Below the pieces are notes generated by a model. It had not been told where the DNA came from. It saw nothing but the letters and a program-made list of their open reading frames with translations, and did no database searches. DNA of 64,000 nt from an uncultured Faecalibacterium sp. (lineage in GTDB: Bacteria > Bacillota > Clostridia > Oscillospirales > Ruminococcaceae). Shown here piece after piece: positions 8,186-15,773 of this stretch (the first letter of the stretch is position 1; the number at the start of each line of letters is the position of its first letter). The stretch is from NCBI GenBank assembly GCA_944386015.1, contig CALWZK010000005.1:1-64000 (forward strand), read 5' to 3'. A program made the position numbers and the translations under genes.

Positions 8186-8860
8186 TTATCCCTCGATGAA
8201 GTAGTCGGGGTGGCGTTTGCGGGCCTCCTGCACCGACACCTTGTAGCGCTGCAGGTGTTCCCGCAGGGCCTGTTCCAGGGCCTCGGCGTCTCCCGACTCC
8301 AGGGTATCCACGATTTTGCCGTGCTGCACCGGCACCGACTCGTTCTCCCCCAGCATCAGGCTGAACAGCCGCAGCCGTTCGATGTGCTTGAAGGTGGAGA
8401 GCATGTGGTCGAAGTGCTCCTCCATCCCGCAGAACTCAAAGGCCAGCCGGTGAAACTTGTTGTCGATTTCCAGCATGTGGCTGGTTTTGAGGGGGCTGTC
8501 GGGGGCGGCCGATGCCGCCACATATTCCTCGATGTTGGCGCGGTAGGCCGCGATGTGTTCGGCCTTGCAGTGCTTGTGCACATGGAACAGCATCTCTTTT
8601 TCCAGGGTAAACCGGGCAAACTGTTCCAGCCGCATCAGCTTGAGATCAATGGGCGCCACATAGGTGCCGCTCTGGGGTTTGATGGTGACCATGTGGGCGA
8701 TGTTCAGCATGATGAGTGCCTCCCGCACCGGGGTCCGGCTGATCCCCATTTCTTCCGCCAGTTCCCGGTCGTTCAGCGGATCCCCGGGTTTCAGCTCCAT
8801 GGTGACAATCCGGCCCCAAAGGGTCTGGTACGCTGCTTCGCGCGCGCTGGATGCTGCCAT
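8186..8860 (-). CDS. GntR/FadR-family regulator, probable hexuronate repressor
   Basis: The 224-aa protein has a GntR winged helix at residues 5-72 (LNDRELAEEMGISRTPVREAL) and an all-helical FCD ligand domain, with metal-site type residues (D/H in EIDNKFHRL, and HGKIVDTL). FCD-type GntR proteins such as UxuR, ExuR and KdgR respond to hexuronates or their keto products. It sits next to uxuA, and TTGTATACAA-like sites occur at uxuA, eda, the epimerase and uxaC. The role as their repressor is inference. The start at 8860 has AAAGGAGG. Confidence 0.85.
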   Translation of the reverse strand: MAASSAREAAYQTLWGRIVTMELKPGDPLNDRELAEEMGISRTPVREALIMLNIAHMVTIKPQSGTYVAPIDLKLMRLEQFARFTLEKEMLFHVHKHCKAEHIAAYRANIEEYVAASAAPDSPLKTSHMLEIDNKFHRLAFEFCGMEEHFDHMLSTFKHIERLRLFSLMLGENESVPVQHGKIVDTLESGDAEALEQALREHLQRYKVSVQEARKRHPDYFIEG

Positions 8861-8922
8861 AGGGCAAACCTCCTTTCCTGCCTTTTTATTTTTGTATGGT
8901 ATGCCTTTTTCTTCTCCCTACC

Positions 8923-8951
8923 ATTGTAGACGCAACCCTCTGTTCCGTCAA
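8923..8951 (-). promoter_or_regulatory. Promoter of the GntR gene
   Basis: On the minus strand TTGACG (8951-8946), a 17-bp spacer and TACAAT (8928-8923) form a good sigma-A promoter about 60 bp upstream of the GntR start. The leader contains TTGTATGGTATGCC-like sequence at 8893-8904, a poor match to the hexuronate site, so autoregulation is uncertain. Confidence 0.65.
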
Positions 8952-9031
8952 TGCACCATTTGTTCAAATTTTATCAAATAATTTTGCAAAAGGTCTGCAT
9001 CCGCTCCAAAAGGCAGCAAAGCCGGCTCTGT

Positions 9032-9679
9032 TCAGCCCTTGAGCCGGGCCGCCAGGGGGCTGCGGCGGCCATACAGGGGCCAGTACCACACCGCCACCAG
9101 GGCCAGCCCGCAGACCACGTCGATGACCGAGTGCTGTTTGGTAAAGGTGGTGGAGATGCAGATCAGCCCCGCCCACCCATAGGCCACCACCTTGAGCCAG
9201 GGGCGTTTCTGGGCCAGCCGGCTCTTGGCAAAAGCCAGGGCCATGCAGCCCGAGCTCTGGCAGTGGATGGAGGGGCAGACGTTGTTGGAGGCGTCGGCCT
9301 TCCAGATCAGCTGCATGATGTCCATGGCGATGTTGTCCCGGCCCACCTGGGCGGCGGTGGGCCGCAGGTCCAACCCGTTGGGCAGCAGCATATAAAGGAT
9401 GAGGCAGAAGGTCATCCCCGAGAACATCATCAGGCAGAGCCTGTCATAAGCGGGGGTGTCATACCACCACAGCAGGGCGGTCACCGCCGCCAGCAGCACA
9501 AACCAGCTGCAATAGGGAAAAATGAACCACTCGCAGAAAGGGATCAGATCGTCCAGCGGACTGTGAATGATGTATTTGGGGTTCTTGATGGTCCAGTCCA
9601 GGGTGAAGAACCAGATCAGGTAGACCACCCAGTACAGCTGGAACCAGAGATGGGGCCGAAGCCTTGCGATTTTCAGCAT
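9032..9679 (-). CDS. PAP2-superfamily membrane phosphatase
   Basis: The 215-aa protein has about six membrane helices. The acid phosphatase signature is visible as NNVCPSIHC (residues about 132-140) and, about 40 residues later, TTFTKQHSVIDVVCG, which supplies the second catalytic His and Asp. Such enzymes dephosphorylate lipid phosphates such as phosphatidate or undecaprenyl pyrophosphate at the membrane; the CPSIH form is typical of the inositol-phosphorylceramide-synthase-like branch. AAGGAGA precedes the ATG. The stop overlaps a weak hairpin at 9019-9050 that may terminate it. Divergent from the HAD pair. Substrate unknown. Confidence 0.8.
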   Translation of the reverse strand: MLKIARLRPHLWFQLYWVVYLIWFFTLDWTIKNPKYIIHSPLDDLIPFCEWFIFPYCSWFVLLAAVTALLWWYDTPAYDRLCLMMFSGMTFCLILYMLLPNGLDLRPTAAQVGRDNIAMDIMQLIWKADASNNVCPSIHCQSSGCMALAFAKSRLAQKRPWLKVVAYGWAGLICISTTFTKQHSVIDVVCGLALVAVWYWPLYGRRSPLAARLKG

Positions 9680-9787
9680 TGTATTCTCCTTGCCATCCGT
9701 CTTTTCCTGGAATTGACGTTCATTTTACAGCAGGCCAAAAAGTGCCGTGCTGCGCAAACCTTTGCTATTGTAACACATCCCCCGCCC

Positions 9788-9816
9788 TTGCGCAAATGGG
9801 AAAAGTACAGTAGAAT
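9788..9816 (+). promoter_or_regulatory. Promoter of the HAD phosphatase pair
   Basis: TTGCGC (9788-9793), a 17-bp spacer and TAGAAT (9811-9816) give a reasonable sigma-A promoter about 80 bp upstream of the first HAD gene. Confidence 0.55.
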
Positions 9817-9901
9817 AAGGTCGGAACGGGAATTGTGCCCCGCTCCCGAGAGGGACCGGCCCCAGGCCGGAAACGCATCCTTGACAGCTGGAGGCAGTAT
9901 C

Positions 9902-10747
9902 ATGTATACTTCACCCATTCGCTTGATTGCAGTCGATTTGGACGGCACTCTGCTGAACGATCAAAAGGAAATCACACCCCGCACCCGGGCGGCGCTGGAA
10001 GCGGCCGCGGCCCGGGGGGTGGAACTTGTCCCCGCCACCGGCCGGACGGTGTCCGGCATTCCCGCCGAGCTGCGGGCCATGGCGGGGGTTCACTATGCCA
10101 TCACGGCCAACGGTGCCCGGGTCATGGACCTGACCACCGGGCAGGCGGTCCGGGAGCTGTATATCCCCCGGGACAAAGCCCTGGCGGCCTATGATGTGCT
10201 TTCCCGGTACGACTGTCTGGCCGATCTGTTCCAGGACGGCCAGGGCTACACCACCCAGGCCAACCAGGCCGCCGCTTACCGCTTTGTCCCCGACAACCTG
10301 CGGGCCTATGTGCTGAACACCCGGAAGATCATCCCCGACCTGCGGGCCTATATTGCCAGCCAGGACCGGGGCCTGGAAAAGCTGACCGTCTTCTTCACCG
10401 ACGAAACCCAGCGCCAGAAGGCCTGGGCCGAAGTGGAGGCCCTGGGGGTGACGGTGGTGTCCAGCCTGCCCATGAATATGGAGATCAACGCCGCCGGGGT
10501 GGACAAGGGGGCCGGGCTGCTGGCCCTGGCCGGCCATCTGGGTCTGCCCGCCTCCGCCCTGATGGCCCTGGGAGACGGCGGCAACGATACCGCCATGATC
10601 CGGGCCGCCGGGCTGGGGGTGGCCATGGGCAATGCCTTCCCCGAAGTGAAAGAGGCCGCCAACTATGTGACTGCCTCCAACAACGAGGACGGCGCGGCCC
10701 GGGCCATTGAGAAGTTTGTGCTGGAGGACAAGACAGAAACCTTATGA
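9902..10747 (+). CDS. Cof-type HAD-IIB sugar phosphatase
   Basis: The 281-aa protein has the HAD motif I DLDGTLLND (residues about 10-18), motif II PATGR around 42, and motif III/IV ALGDGGNDTAMI near 222, with a C2-type cap between. Cof-like enzymes hydrolyse sugar phosphates or phosphorylated cofactors in the cytosol. The start at 9902 has GGAGG nine bases upstream; the in-frame reading from 8951 is rejected as it lacks any such site and crosses the promoter. Its stop overlaps the start of a paralogous gene. Confidence 0.88.
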   Translation: MYTSPIRLIAVDLDGTLLNDQKEITPRTRAALEAAAARGVELVPATGRTVSGIPAELRAMAGVHYAITANGARVMDLTTGQAVRELYIPRDKALAAYDVLSRYDCLADLFQDGQGYTTQANQAAAYRFVPDNLRAYVLNTRKIIPDLRAYIASQDRGLEKLTVFFTDETQRQKAWAEVEALGVTVVSSLPMNMEINAAGVDKGAGLLALAGHLGLPASALMALGDGGNDTAMIRAAGLGVAMGNAFPEVKEAANYVTASNNEDGAARAIEKFVLEDKTETL

Positions 10748-11655
10748 ATCATCAACCCATCCAACTGGCCGCCCTGGATCTGGACGGCACCCTTCTGAAC
10801 CATCAGAGCAAGGTCACCCCCCGCACCCTGGCCGCCCTGGAGCAGGCCATCCACCGGGGGGTGGTGGTGATGCCCGCCACCGGGCGGGGCCTGTCTGCCC
10901 TGCCCCGGGTGGTGGCCTCCATCCCCGGGGTCCGGTACGCCCTCACCTCCAACGGCGCAGCGATCTGGGACATGGGCGAAAACCCGATGGCCGCAGTCCG
11001 CAGCCGGTACGGCACCCCCGGCGACGAGCCGGTGACCCAGCCGGTCTGCCTGTATCGGCATCTGATGCCCGCCGACACCGCCCGGGCTGTCTATCAGCTG
11101 CTGGAGCAGTTTGAAGGCGAGCTGGACTACTTCTCGGACGGCCGGACTTTCAAGACCCCTGCCGGCATCGCCTGGAGCAAGGCCTGGATGGCCCGGCTCC
11201 TTTCCACCGAGGCCAAGCAGTCGGACGATGGACGGTTCACCATCCTCCCCGACCTGCACCCCTATTTTGAGGCCCACGCCGGCGAAATCGAAAAATTCTG
11301 TATGTTCTTCGGTTCCAAGGAGCAGGCCGACCGGGTTCTTCCCCTGCTGGCCGCCATCCCCGGGGTGGAAGTGACCCAGGGCTCCCCCGACAATGTGGAA
11401 GCCACCGCCGCCGGCGTCAACAAGGGCACCGCCCTGCTGGCCCTGGCCCGGCACCTGGGCATCCCCCAGGAAGGGGTTCTGGCCATCGGCGACAGCGAAA
11501 ATGACCGCCGGATGCTGGAAGCGGCCGGTGTGGCCGCTGTGATGGCCAACGGCATGCCCTCGATCCAGTCCCTGGCAGACATCCTTTCGGTGCAGGACTG
11601 CGACCACGACGGGGTGGCGGAACTGTTCGACCGGCTGGGTCTCACCGCCGGTTGA
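10744..11655 (+). CDS. Cof-type HAD-IIB sugar phosphatase, tandem paralogue
   Basis: The 303-aa protein repeats the layout of its upstream neighbour: LDLDGTLLNHQSKVTPRTLAAL, PATGRGL, and AIGDSENDRRML near residue 248. ATGA overlap with the previous gene implies translational coupling. The cap is longer than in the first copy (an insert around residues 90-130), so the two may differ in substrate. Position before eda hints at sugar-acid metabolism, but that is weak context. Confidence 0.88.
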   Translation: MNHQPIQLAALDLDGTLLNHQSKVTPRTLAALEQAIHRGVVVMPATGRGLSALPRVVASIPGVRYALTSNGAAIWDMGENPMAAVRSRYGTPGDEPVTQPVCLYRHLMPADTARAVYQLLEQFEGELDYFSDGRTFKTPAGIAWSKAWMARLLSTEAKQSDDGRFTILPDLHPYFEAHAGEIEKFCMFFGSKEQADRVLPLLAAIPGVEVTQGSPDNVEATAAGVNKGTALLALARHLGIPQEGVLAIGDSENDRRMLEAAGVAAVMANGMPSIQSLADILSVQDCDHDGVAELFDRLGLTAG

Positions 11656-11680
11656 ACCCGGTTCCCGTCGATTTTATGCA

Positions 11681-11690
11681 ATGTATACAA
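11681..11690. promoter_or_regulatory. TTGTATACAA-like site upstream of eda-kdgK
   Basis: ATGTATACAA contains the full palindrome TGTATACA and differs by one base from the perfect site at uxaC. It lies about 75 bp upstream of the eda transcription start, farther than at the other promoters, so it may act by looping or belong to a second promoter. Confidence 0.45.
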
Positions 11691-11722
11691 GTTATGTCAG
11701 GAAACATTGTGCTTTGTGAGTA

Positions 11723-11751
11723 TTACCAAAAGCAGCCGCTTGGTTTATACT
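11723..11751 (+). promoter_or_regulatory. eda-kdgK promoter
   Basis: TTACCA (11723-11728), a 17-bp spacer and TATACT (11746-11751) lie about 88 bp upstream of the eda start. Confidence 0.6.
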
Positions 11752-11782
11752 AGTAGCATATCAACAGTATGCCTGGACAAGC

Positions 11783-11804
11783 TATGCCCGTAGATTTGGG
11801 CATA
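11783..11804 (+). promoter_or_regulatory. Inverted repeat in the eda leader
   Basis: TATGCCC (11783-11789) and GGGCATA (11798-11804) are a perfect 7-bp inverted repeat with an 8-nt loop. A wider pair CAGTATGCC (11765-11773) / GGCATACTG (11799-11807) competes for the same 3' arm, so alternative hairpins are possible in the leader just before the Shine-Dalgarno region. Confidence 0.4.
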
Positions 11805-11838
11805 CTGCGCAACGCCTGAAAGTAAAGGAGAATGCGTT

Positions 11839-12801
11839 ATGAATCCCATTGCGGAGAAAATCTATGAAATTGGTATTGTCCCCGTTATCGCTTTCAATAG
11901 TGTAGATGAGGCCCTGCCCCTGTGCAAGGCTCTGTCGGACGGCGGCCTGCCTGCCGCTGAGGTTACCTTCCGCACCGCCTGCGCTGAGGAGTGCATCAAG
12001 CTGATCCACAAGGAGATGCCCGATATGCTGCTGGGCGCCGGCACTGTGCTGACCATTGACCAGGCTGACCGCGCCATCGACGCCGGCGCTTCCTTCGTGG
12101 TGGCCCCCGGCTTTGACCCCAACGTCACCAAGCACGTCATCGAGCGGGGCTGCGTTGCCATGCCCGGCACCTCCACTGCAGGCGAGATGCAGCAGGCCAT
12201 GAACCTGGGCTGCGAGGCCATCAAGTTCTTCCCTGCTGAGGCCAACGGCGGCGTTGCCATGCTGAAGAACATCGGCGCAGCCCTGAAGACCGCCAAGTGG
12301 ATGTGCACCGGCGGCGTCAACGCCAAGAACGTCAACGATTATCTGAACTATGACCAGATCATCGCCGTGGGCGGCACCTGGATGTGCAAGAGCGACGTCA
12401 TCAAGGCCGGCGACTGGGCCAAGATCACCGCTATGTGCAAAGAGGCTGTTGACACCATGCTGGGCCTGCACCTGGCCCACATCGGCATCAACACCGAGAA
12501 CGAGGAAGAGGCCATGGCCACTGCCAACCTGCTGGCCGGCCTGCTGAACATGAAGGTGGCCCCGGGCAACTCCAGCATCTTTGTGGGCAACAAGGAGTTC
12601 GAGATCATGAAGAAGCCGGGCCGCGGCAAGAATGGCCACATCGCCATCGGCTGCAACAACGTGGACCGCGCCATCTATCACCTGAACCGCCGCGGCGTCA
12701 AGTTTGACCTGGATTCCAAGAATGTGAAGAACGGCAAGACCACCGCCTGCTACCTGGCAGACGAGATCGCCGGCTTCGCCATCCACCTGGTCAAGGCCTA
12801 A
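11839..12801 (+). CDS. eda: KDPG/KHG aldolase fused to a C-terminal VOC-like domain
   Basis: Residues 1 to about 208 are a class I KDPG aldolase: VPVIAF near the start, EVTFRT with the catalytic-site Glu/Arg, LLGAGTVLT, and IKFFPAE with the Schiff-base Lys. It splits 2-keto-3-deoxy-6-phosphogluconate to pyruvate and glyceraldehyde 3-phosphate. Residues about 210-320 (HLAHIGINTENEEEA ... GHIAIGCNNVDRAIYHLNRRG ... FAIHLVKA) look like a beta-alpha-beta-beta-beta vicinal-oxygen-chelate (glyoxalase-like) module, absent from the usual 205-215 aa enzyme. AAAGGAG precedes the ATG. It is followed by kdgK, the enzyme making its substrate. Confidence 0.88.
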   Translation: MNPIAEKIYEIGIVPVIAFNSVDEALPLCKALSDGGLPAAEVTFRTACAEECIKLIHKEMPDMLLGAGTVLTIDQADRAIDAGASFVVAPGFDPNVTKHVIERGCVAMPGTSTAGEMQQAMNLGCEAIKFFPAEANGGVAMLKNIGAALKTAKWMCTGGVNAKNVNDYLNYDQIIAVGGTWMCKSDVIKAGDWAKITAMCKEAVDTMLGLHLAHIGINTENEEEAMATANLLAGLLNMKVAPGNSSIFVGNKEFEIMKKPGRGKNGHIAIGCNNVDRAIYHLNRRGVKFDLDSKNVKNGKTTACYLADEIAGFAIHLVKA

Positions 12802-12820
12802 ATCATCCCCCTGTCTCAAT

Positions 12821-12851
12821 CCCGCCGCAGAACCCTGCGCTCTGCGGCGGG
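12821..12851 (+). terminator. Intercistronic hairpin between eda and kdgK
   Basis: CCCGCCGCAGA and TCTGCGGCGGG form an 11-bp stem followed by TTGTTTG. The U-tract is weak, so it probably attenuates or stabilises the mRNA rather than fully separating the two genes. Confidence 0.55.
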
Positions 12852-12900
12852 TTGTTTGAAGTTTACCCCATTGAATCACAACATCGAAGGAGAATATCAA

Positions 12901-13926
12901 ATGAAAGTCGTTACCTTTGGCGAACTGATGGTCCGTCTGCAGCCGTTCAACTATGAGCGCTTTGTGCAGGCCAACACCCTGGAGTTTACCTTCGGCGGCG
13001 GCGAGGCAAACGTTGCTGTCTCGCTGGCCAACTACGGCGTGGACGCCGCATTCGTCACCAAGCTGCCCGCCCATGCCATCGGCCAGTGCGCTGTCAACAG
13101 CCTGCGCCGCTACGGCGTTGATACCAGCATGATCGTCCGCGGCGGCGACCGTGTGGGCATCTACTACAACGAGAAGGGCGCTTCCCAGCGCGGCTCGGTC
13201 TGCATCTATGACCGCGCCAACAGCGCCATCCAGCTGGCCCAGCCCTCCGACTTCGACTGGGATAAGATCTTCGAGGGCGTCGACTGGTTCCACTTCACCG
13301 GCATCACCCCGGCCCTGGGCGAGAACGTCGTCGAGATCTGCCGCCAGGCCTGCAAGGCTGCCAAGGCCCACGGCGTCAAGATCAGCTGCGACCTGAACTA
13401 CCGCGGCAAGCTGTGGACCCGTGAGCAGGCCCGCGCTGCCATGACCGACCTGTGCCAGTATGTGGACGTCTGCATCTCCAACGAGGAGGATGCAAAGGAC
13501 GTGTTCGGCATCGAGGCTGAGTCCACCGACATCTACGGCGGCAAGCTGAACGCTGAGGGCTACAAGAGCGTTGCCAAGCAGCTGGCCGACAAGTTCCACT
13601 TCGAGAAGGTGGCCATCACCCTGCGTGAGAGCCACAGCGCTTCGGACAACGGCTGGAGCGCCATGCTGTACGATGCTGCTTCCAACGAGTACTGCTTCTC
13701 CAAGAAGTACGAGCTGCGGATCATCGACCGCGTGGGCGGCGGTGACTCCTTCGGCGGCGGCCTGATCTACGCTCTGCTGAACGGCAAGAGCACCCAGGAC
13801 GCTGTGGAGTTCGCTGTGGCTGCTTCTGCTCTGAAGCACACCATCGAGGGCGACTACAACATGGTCTCTGTCTCCGAGGTGGAGAAGCTGGCCGGCGGCG
13901 ACGGCTCGGGCCGTATCCAGCGCTAA
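12901..13926 (+). CDS. kdgK: 2-dehydro-3-deoxygluconokinase (PfkB family)
   Basis: The 341-aa protein is a ribokinase-family sugar kinase: FGELMVRLQP at the N-terminus, the substrate-binding FGGGEANVAVSLA at residues 31-43, and the anion-hole and catalytic-base motif DRVGGGDSFGGGL near residue 278. It phosphorylates 2-keto-3-deoxygluconate to KDPG, the substrate of the upstream eda product. The ATG at 12901 has GAAGGAG; an in-frame ATG at 12856 lies inside the upstream hairpin region and has no such site. Codon use matches highly expressed genes of the window. Confidence 0.9.
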   Translation: MKVVTFGELMVRLQPFNYERFVQANTLEFTFGGGEANVAVSLANYGVDAAFVTKLPAHAIGQCAVNSLRRYGVDTSMIVRGGDRVGIYYNEKGASQRGSVCIYDRANSAIQLAQPSDFDWDKIFEGVDWFHFTGITPALGENVVEICRQACKAAKAHGVKISCDLNYRGKLWTREQARAAMTDLCQYVDVCISNEEDAKDVFGIEAESTDIYGGKLNAEGYKSVAKQLADKFHFEKVAITLRESHSASDNGWSAMLYDAASNEYCFSKKYELRIIDRVGGGDSFGGGLIYALLNGKSTQDAVEFAVAASALKHTIEGDYNMVSVSEVEKLAGGDGSGRIQR

Positions 13927-14017
13927 CCTGCCCCGCCAGCGGCGGGGGGCAATTCCCCCCGGCCTGCGGCCGCGCCCCAATAGGGCTTGCGGCACAAACT
14001 GCATGATAAAATAAAGA

Positions 14018-14067
14018 ACACCCCTGTCTGCAAGGCTCACAAGGCCAAACAGGCAGGGGTGTTTTTC
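14018..14067 (+). terminator. Terminator of the eda-kdgK operon
   Basis: ACACCCCTGTCTG pairs with CAGGCAGGGGTGT and is followed by TTTTC. Confidence 0.85.
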
Positions 14068-14222
14068 TGTTTGATTCAGGTTGTCCGGGTACACCGTACC
14101 GCAGGTGAGTGTATCAGATGCATAGTCCCCATAGAAAAGCCTTTTTCCGGCCTTTCAAAAGTGAGAGATGGGTTTGCAGGGACTTTGCTGCAGTCAGCAG
14201 GAAACGTGAGCGGGAGCAGTGT

Positions 14223-14440
14223 CCTCTTGCGCTTAGCCAATTTTCCCTGCCGGCCGCAAGAGCGCCCTTGTGAAAATTGGAGCGCGGCTCCAGGTTGCCG
14301 TTCGCCAAATATGCTGCGCGGGACGACGCCCGCTTGCATATTTGGACGGCTGCCCCTGCTCCGCTTCGGCTGTTTCTGCCGCAGGCAGCGCCTCAGCTGC
14401 GCAGCCAGCGGCGGCTCCCTGTTTCGTCCACTGGACGCGG
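14223..14440 (-). repeat. Intergenic repeat module 2, copy A
   Basis: Read on the minus strand this copy begins GCGTCC-N-GGACGAAACAG and ends with a hairpin CCAATTTTC/GAAAATTGG followed by CTAAGCGCAAGAGG. The same two ends recur at 17251-17352 and 32397-32497. This copy is longer because it holds an extra hairpin CCAAATATGC/GCATATTTGG (about 14307-14346). No credible gene is present. About 14150-14185 upstream shows a further 35-bp similarity to 17458-17493. Confidence 0.75.
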
Positions 14441-14465
14441 TCGCCGCCGCTGCCACAGACCAAAA

Positions 14466-14577
14466 CGCCGACTAAGATGCAGGGCCTTGCCGCCGGTGAG
14501 ACGTAACGTGAGTGCGGCCAGAGTGAGTGGTACCCAGTAAAAAGTTTTTTGCTTACTTTTTTTCAAAAAAGTAAGTT
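14466..14577 (-). repeat. Intergenic repeat module 1, copy A, starting at the epimerase stop codon
   Basis: On the minus strand the element starts within the TAA stop of the epimerase gene: TAACTTACTTTTTTGAAA and its inverted arm AAAGTAAG form a hairpin, then CTGGGTACC, a conserved core GGCCGCACTCACGTTACG, TCTCACCGGCGGCAAGG and GCATCTTAGTCGGCG. Two other copies lie at 17206-17430 and 18672-18768, each in the same orientation relative to the gene whose stop codon it abuts. The hairpin could act as a terminator. Confidence 0.85.
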
Positions 14578-15454
14578 AGTGGGAGATGGTGATGGTCCAG
14601 GTGCTGGTCATGGCCTCATCGGGCTCCAGCACTTCGTGCTTGCCCTCCTCGTTGACGCTGTTGGCCCAGCCGTTCCAGGGCTCCATGCAGACGAAGCTCT
14701 CGGCGTCCTGCTGCCACAGCACACCGTTGGTGAAGCTGTCGTCGGCGTCCACCGTCACCTTGTGGCCGTTGCCCTTGTCGGTGAAGGACATGGGGAATTC
14801 CACACCCGTCAGCAGCCGGATGCTGTTGTCAGCACCCTCCTTGCGGGTCAGGGTGATCTTATCGGGTGCGGCGGGCTGGGTGCCCTTGGCGTCCTCGGAA
14901 CAGGTGGCGCAGTGGATGTCGAACTCCACATTCTCCAGCTTGCTGGCAATGAAATAGGGGTGATAGCCAAAGCTGAAGGGCATGGGCTTGTCCCCGTCGT
15001 TGATGACGGTCAGTTCGATGGATGCGGTGGCGCCCTCCAGGCTGTAAGTCACCATCAGGGTGAAGTCAAAGGGATACAGGAACTTGGTCAGCGGGGTGGA
15101 CTGGAGCATCAGGGTAACACCATCCGGGCCGACGCTGTCCACCTGCCAGGCGCACAGATCTGCCAGGCCGTGGGTCTCCATGGGATAGGCTTTGCCGTCA
15201 AAGATGTGGACCCCGTTGTCCGGGTTGGAGCAGCTGGGGAACAGGATGGGCACGCCAAAGCGGGGCCGGTTGCACTCGCTGAAATTGGGGTGCCGCAGCC
15301 AGATGAACTCATCCCCCTCCAGGCTGAACCCGGTGATCATGCCGCCCCGCTCGGGGGTGATGACCAGCTCGGTTTTGGCGGCCGGGTCGGTGATGACGTA
15401 CTGCTCGTAGCAGGCGTCCCCTTCGGTGACATAACGGGTGGTAATTTGATTCAT
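14576..15454 (-). CDS. Aldose 1-epimerase family protein
   Basis: The 292-aa protein has the galactose-mutarotase-like fold pattern: ITPERGGMITGF, then FGVPILFPSCS, a His in METHGLAD, FSFGYHPYF with the second catalytic-type His, and a Glu near WNGWANS. It resembles the YeaD / YphB-like branch that acts on sugar or sugar phosphate anomers rather than classical GalM. The ATG at 15454 has AGGAGG; the longer reading from 15541 is rejected. Its promoter contains a hexuronate-type site and is divergent from uxaC, which suggests it interconverts anomers of a uronate or its product. Confidence 0.8.
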   Translation of the reverse strand: MNQITTRYVTEGDACYEQYVITDPAAKTELVITPERGGMITGFSLEGDEFIWLRHPNFSECNRPRFGVPILFPSCSNPDNGVHIFDGKAYPMETHGLADLCAWQVDSVGPDGVTLMLQSTPLTKFLYPFDFTLMVTYSLEGATASIELTVINDGDKPMPFSFGYHPYFIASKLENVEFDIHCATCSEDAKGTQPAAPDKITLTRKEGADNSIRLLTGVEFPMSFTDKGNGHKVTVDADDSFTNGVLWQQDAESFVCMEPWNGWANSVNEEGKHEVLEPDEAMTSTWTITISH

Positions 15455-15554
15455 AGTATCTGCCTCCTGTCTGGCTTTGCGGGCCGGGGGCCCGCTGTTT
15501 TTCCTGGTTTGATTGTACCAGATTTTTCGGAAAAGAGCCATATCTGTCTGCCTT

Positions 15555-15584
15555 ATTTTACGTTGTTGTATCCAAACAAGTCAA
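15555..15584 (-). promoter_or_regulatory. Epimerase promoter with operator in the spacer
   Basis: On the minus strand TTGACT (15584-15579), an 18-bp spacer and TAAAAT (15560-15555) form a promoter. The spacer contains TTGTATCCAA (plus reading, 15566-15575), one base from the perfect TTGTATACAA. A repressor there would block polymerase. Confidence 0.6.
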
Positions 15585-15677
15585 GGGGTTGGGGGCGGTT
15601 TTCCTGCCGCAAAAGCCCCCTGTGCAAATTCCAGCGGTTTTCACAAGGAAGGCCCATAAATTTCAGCGTTTTTTCAG

Positions 15678-15707
15678 TTGTATACAATCCCGAATTTAAG
15701 GTATACT
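15678..15707 (+). promoter_or_regulatory. uxaC promoter overlapped by a perfect TTGTATACAA palindrome
   Basis: The 10-bp palindrome TTGTATACAA occupies 15678-15687. Its first six bases serve as a -35 (TTGTAT), followed by 18 bp and the -10 TATACT (15702-15707). The site matches the consensus of FadR-type GntR regulators, so a GntR repressor would compete directly with polymerase. This is the best copy of the motif in the window. Confidence 0.65.
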
Positions 15708-15773
15708 ATGGATAAGTGCAATTCTGCCCATTTGCAGATTATCATCCAACACGCAAAAAGGAGTAGCAAAACC

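Noticed and set aside
8951..9901. In-frame extension of the first HAD gene upstream to 8951
   Set aside because: It overlaps the PAP2 gene on the other strand and the HAD promoter; the ATG at 9902 has GGAGG and begins the HAD motif region.
11782..14094. A 770-codon minus-strand frame across eda and kdgK
   Set aside because: It lies opposite two clear enzymes and crosses their terminator and promoter signals; no domain can be recognised.
14223..14577. Small open frames within the repeat region after kdgK
   Set aside because: They are short, rich in Arg/Ala/Cys, overlap in several frames, and lie in sequence that recurs elsewhere as non-coding repeat.
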